From positions 1 through 64,000 of the IMG/VR virus record IMGVR_UViG_3300009506_003033: a stretch of DNA of 64,000 nucleotides; one strand, given 5' to 3'. How positions within the stretch are numbered: position 1 is the stretch's first letter; every line of letters begins with the position of its first letter. The position numbers and the translations under genes are program-made. The DNA is from a virus. The notes beneath the pieces were generated by a model. The model did not search any database. It saw nothing but the letters and a program-made list of their open reading frames with translations, and was not told where the DNA came from. Of this stretch, positions 61,736 to 64,000 are shown piece after piece.

Positions 61736-64000
61736 AAAGATTGAAGGTATTAGCAACCATGCCTGTGCAGCCATGCAAACGCAACGGAAAGAGAGGATGG
61801 CGATGGGGCCAGCACGGCAAATGTTATCTCGGTTCAGGAGCAAAGGCGTTAGCTGACAAGCAGGGGCGTGCCATACGAGCCAGCGGATGGACCGGAAATG
61901 AAGCTAAGCAACAAGCAGGTGATGATTCTGACAAGACGTTGCTGGAAGAGATTGTACATAGTTGCCTATGTACTTCTGCGCAGAAAGCGAAAGGGCAACC
62001 GAACCCGCTGAGACGCGATCCAACTCGCATGGCGACGCTAAAACGACGTTTCGTTGCCGAGTTGAACCGCAAGCTGAATAAAATCAAAAAGGCAATCTAT
62101 GATCTGATCATCACCGAAGATGCTTTCGGATTGTCTGTCAAGGAACCGTCCATTCGGGATTTTCTGGCTAACGCGAGTACGGCGCTCGCCGCACGGCTCC
62201 CCGAGCTTTCATCTCTTTCATTCGGGGAGCCACTTTCTGAACCACCGAGAGAGCTCCCTGGGGCACTTCAAGGCGATCCTTGTCCTGGGGAGCTTATTTC
62301 ACAAGAGGGATTGGATGATGATAGATGTGGACATCGAAAAATTGAGAAAGGCATTCAAAAAGGAATACGAGATACACAGGACAGCCTTCGACGAAATTCT
62401 GAAAATCAGTCGATTGCGAACGGAACAATGGATAGTGCCAGATCACAATTTGATGGAGACGCTGGAGAATTTGGGCTACGACGGGACACAGAACGTGCAG
62501 ATATTCTTCTCCGCAACCAACGATTCCGATTCGGAAGCACTCAAGAGAAAGTAAACCAATTCGAGGAATGGCTGAAGACAGTTCTACAACTGCATCTGTC
62601 ATCGTCCGAAGCAGTGAAGGATACCTACTGGTACAAGTTTATTGAAGAAGGCTACCAAAAGGGAGCTGGCCGGGCGTTCGATGACACGAAGCAGGCGCAA
62701 CGAGTAGCGGCTGAAGAAAACCCAGAGAAGTGGTCGTTTTATCAGGGAGGAAAGGAACAGTTTCTGCGGTCATCGTTTGCTAGGCCAGAATCTATCGACA
62801 AAGTGAAGCTGTTGGCTGGGCGGACGTTCGACGAGCTGAAGGGCATGTCAGACGACATGCGGAACAGAATGCGGCGAACGCTGCTGGATGGACTAGTGCA
62901 GGGCAAAGGGGTGATGCCCATCGTCAGGGATTTGTCGAAGGCCATCGACATCAGCCGCGACAGAGCGAAGACGATAGTCAGGACGGAACTGACGCGGACA
63001 CACTCGGAAGGCGCTCTTGATTCAATGGAACAGCTCGGTGTTGAGAAAGTCGGAGCCATGGTGGAATGGTCCACGGCAGGCTATAACGTGTGTCCCCTCT
63101 GTGCGCCTATGGAAGGCGTGGTGATGACGCTGAAAGAGATGCGAGGGTTGATCCCGCGCCATCCGAACTGCTTTGTAAATCCGAAGACATACGTTAGGAC
63201 AGACAAAGGATGGAGATCGATCGATAGTATCGGAGTTGGCGATTGGGTTCTAACGCACAGGGCGAGATATAAGCAAGTCACTCAGGTACATAGAAATGAA
63301 CTGGAGTGCATTGTTGTTGATATTGTCATAGGTGATCAGCGGCTAGAAGTGACAGCCGATCATCCAATTCGCACGCTGCATGGACCATGGACACCAGCGA
63401 AGCAGATTCACATTAGGGATGTGCTAGAGGTGATTTGTTGGACGGACGATCGTACATATTATAACGCACATTCGGATGTCGATAAGATACATATCAATGC
63501 CGCGCAGATGCACAAAACGTATAATCTTTCCGTCGAAGCAGACGAGTCATATATAGTATTTGGAGGAACACAGAATCACGCACAAACAATGGGATTCATC
63601 GTGCATAATTGTGCATGCACACCGATCCCAGCCAATGTAGGCGAACCCGTCGATCGCAGTCGTACCATCACCGTGAAGAAAGGAAGTGGCGAAGCGAAAT
63701 CGGAAACCGTCGAGGGCCAGACTCGCGGGAAAGAGGGCGTACAGCGGGCGATAGACAAGAGCATCGCGGCAGAGATTCCGAAGACCAAGCCGCGAAGTCT
63801 GGATGAACAGAAAGAATTGACGCGATGGCCAGGTGCAGATGTGCGGATAGCGAAAGAGAGGCCGGTGAGTCCGCTGGAAATTAAGCCAGGGGAGAAGCCA
63901 TCGGTGCCTCTAGAAAGGATACCATCTAGAGTACCAGGCGAAGCAAAACCGGGAGCGAAAGAGATGACATTCCCTTATCACAAAGATGTAGAAAACATAC
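61732..64000 (+). CDS. Minor head protein (Mu gpF/SPP1 gp7 type) with mini-intein, 3'-partial
   Basis: An open frame of 756 codons running off the window. N-terminus GWRWGQHGKCYLGSGAKALA and DPTRMATLKRRFVAELNRKL fit phage head morphogenesis proteins. NQRFRFGSTQEKVNQFEEWL, FIEEGYQKGAGRAFDD, and TIVRTELTRTHSEGALDSM precede VCPLCAPMEGVVM and RHPN, where a 147-residue intein (480-626) interrupts the RHPNCxC zinc-type motif. Residues about 150-255 are an unusual insert. C-terminal Lys/Pro-rich tail follows the intein. Start ATG overlaps the previous stop. Confidence 0.88.
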   Translation, partial: MKRLKVLATMPVQPCKRNGKRGWRWGQHGKCYLGSGAKALADKQGRAIRASGWTGNEAKQQAGDDSDKTLLEEIVHSCLCTSAQKAKGQPNPLRRDPTRMATLKRRFVAELNRKLNKIKKAIYDLIITEDAFGLSVKEPSIRDFLANASTALAARLPELSSLSFGEPLSEPPRELPGALQGDPCPGELISQEGLDDDRCGHRKIEKGIQKGIRDTQDSLRRNSENQSIANGTMDSARSQFDGDAGEFGLRRDTERADILLRNQRFRFGSTQEKVNQFEEWLKTVLQLHLSSSEAVKDTYWYKFIEEGYQKGAGRAFDDTKQAQRVAAEENPEKWSFYQGGKEQFLRSSFARPESIDKVKLLAGRTFDELKGMSDDMRNRMRRTLLDGLVQGKGVMPIVRDLSKAIDISRDRAKTIVRTELTRTHSEGALDSMEQLGVEKVGAMVEWSTAGYNVCPLCAPMEGVVMTLKEMRGLIPRHPNCFVNPKTYVRTDKGWRSIDSIGVGDWVLTHRARYKQVTQVHRNELECIVVDIVIGDQRLEVTADHPIRTLHGPWTPAKQIHIRDVLEVICWTDDRTYYNAHSDVDKIHINAAQMHKTYNLSVEADESYIVFGGTQNHAQTMGFIVHNCACTPIPANVGEPVDRSRTITVKKGSGEAKSETVEGQTRGKEGVQRAIDKSIAAEIPKTKPRSLDEQKELTRWPGADVRIAKERPVSPLEIKPGEKPSVPLERIPSRVPGEAKPGAKEMTFPYHKDVENI
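62195..62295 (+). other. Two strong hairpins inside the minor head gene
   Basis: GGCTCCCCGA (62195-62204) pairs perfectly with TCGGGGAGCC (62222-62231). A second stem AGCTCCC...GGGGAGCT (about 62250-62295) encloses CAAGG/CCTTG. Stems like this are normal between genes, not within them. They are followed by GAGGG and a second ATG frame (62315-62554). Confidence 0.7.
63169..63609 (+). other. Mini-intein in the minor head protein
   Basis: 147 residues without endonuclease. Block A: CFVNPKTYVRTDKGWRSIDS. Block B: EVTADHPIRT. Block F: KTYNLSVEADESYIV. Block G: GFIVHN followed by Cys+1. Splicing restores GLIPRHPNCACTPIP, the conserved RHPNCxC motif of the family. Catalytic Cys1, block-B His, penultimate His and terminal Asn are all present, so it should be active. 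Confidence 0.92.

Noticed and set aside
1-64000. tRNA or rRNA genes
   Set aside because: I scanned for T-loop (GGTTCGAATCC-like) and cloverleaf patterns and saw none; a covariance search would be needed to be sure.
1-64000. Integrase, transposase or IS ends
   Set aside because: No recombinase motif or terminal inverted repeats with target duplications seen; the 88-bp inverted repeat at 13 kb is too short and lacks a transposase.

Overview
The window reads as part of a tailed double-stranded DNA bacteriophage (Caudoviricetes) genome or a prophage. It carries small and large terminase subunits, a DUF1073-type portal and a Mu gpF/SPP1 gp7-type minor head protein. It also has a phage recombination set (RecT-like annealing protein, SbcC-like ATPase, YqaJ exonuclease, NinG-like nuclease), a phage Dam methyltransferase, DUF932 and Gp37/Gp68 proteins, and dozens of tightly packed small genes with ATGA/GTGA/TGATG overlaps. 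AGGAG-type ribosome sites and near-perfect TTGACA/TATAAT promoters point to a bacterial host with an ordinary sigma70-like system. The host group cannot be fixed from the sequence; a Gram-negative host is a guess from the glycan genes.

Layout. (1) 1-19.7 kb, plus strand: a long, translationally coupled glycan cassette with at least ten glycosyltransferase-like proteins, two sulfotransferases (a third lies at 46.6 kb), several methyltransferases, a GDP-mannose 3,5-epimerase, a nucleotide-sugar dehydrogenase, a creatininase-like hydrolase, and what looks like a complete route from central metabolism to GDP-heptose (transaldolase, GmhA, HddA, HAD phosphatase, HddC-like nucleotidyltransferase). 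(2) 19.8-26.3 kb, minus strand: an early-type block of small proteins with Dam methyltransferase, a PD-(D/E)XK-like protein and DUF932. It is driven from overlapping divergent promoters at 26.31-26.34 kb. (3) 26.35-34.8 kb, plus strand: HTH protein, recombination module, MazG-like protein and many small genes. (4) 35-42.5 kb: two SF2 helicases (one split by an endonuclease-bearing intein), a radical-SAM-like protein lacking one cluster cysteine, a DNA methyltransferase and a ParB-like protein. (5) 42.6-47.3 kb: a lone minus-strand XRE repressor, a secreted trypsin-like protease with a collagen-like tail, small exported or membrane proteins, a sulfotransferase. (6) 47.3-50.8 kb: four arrays of a GGCNN pentamer separating consecutive genes. 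(7) 50.8-64 kb: ParB-methyltransferase fusion, Gp37/Gp68 protein, terminase, portal, a fibre-like protein and a minor head protein with a mini-intein, open at the window end.

Two features look new to me. First, three short stand-alone transcription units (about 32.0, 34.9 and 47.3 kb) each have a strong promoter, a 105-130 nt RNA and a terminator. All three can fold into the same pseudoknot topology with unrelated sequences: two 5' arms pair into the loop of the terminator stem. This is what a structured RNA family under covariation would look like. Second, about 1.46 kb of GGCNN arrays form long runs of (G2N3), potential two-quartet G-quadruplex formers, in an otherwise gene-dense genome.

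How the parts work together (inference): the phage would make and decorate a glycan from its own activated sugars, methyl and sulfate groups, for the virion, the host surface or the phage DNA. It would recombine and methylate its own DNA, and package through the terminase-portal set at the right end.
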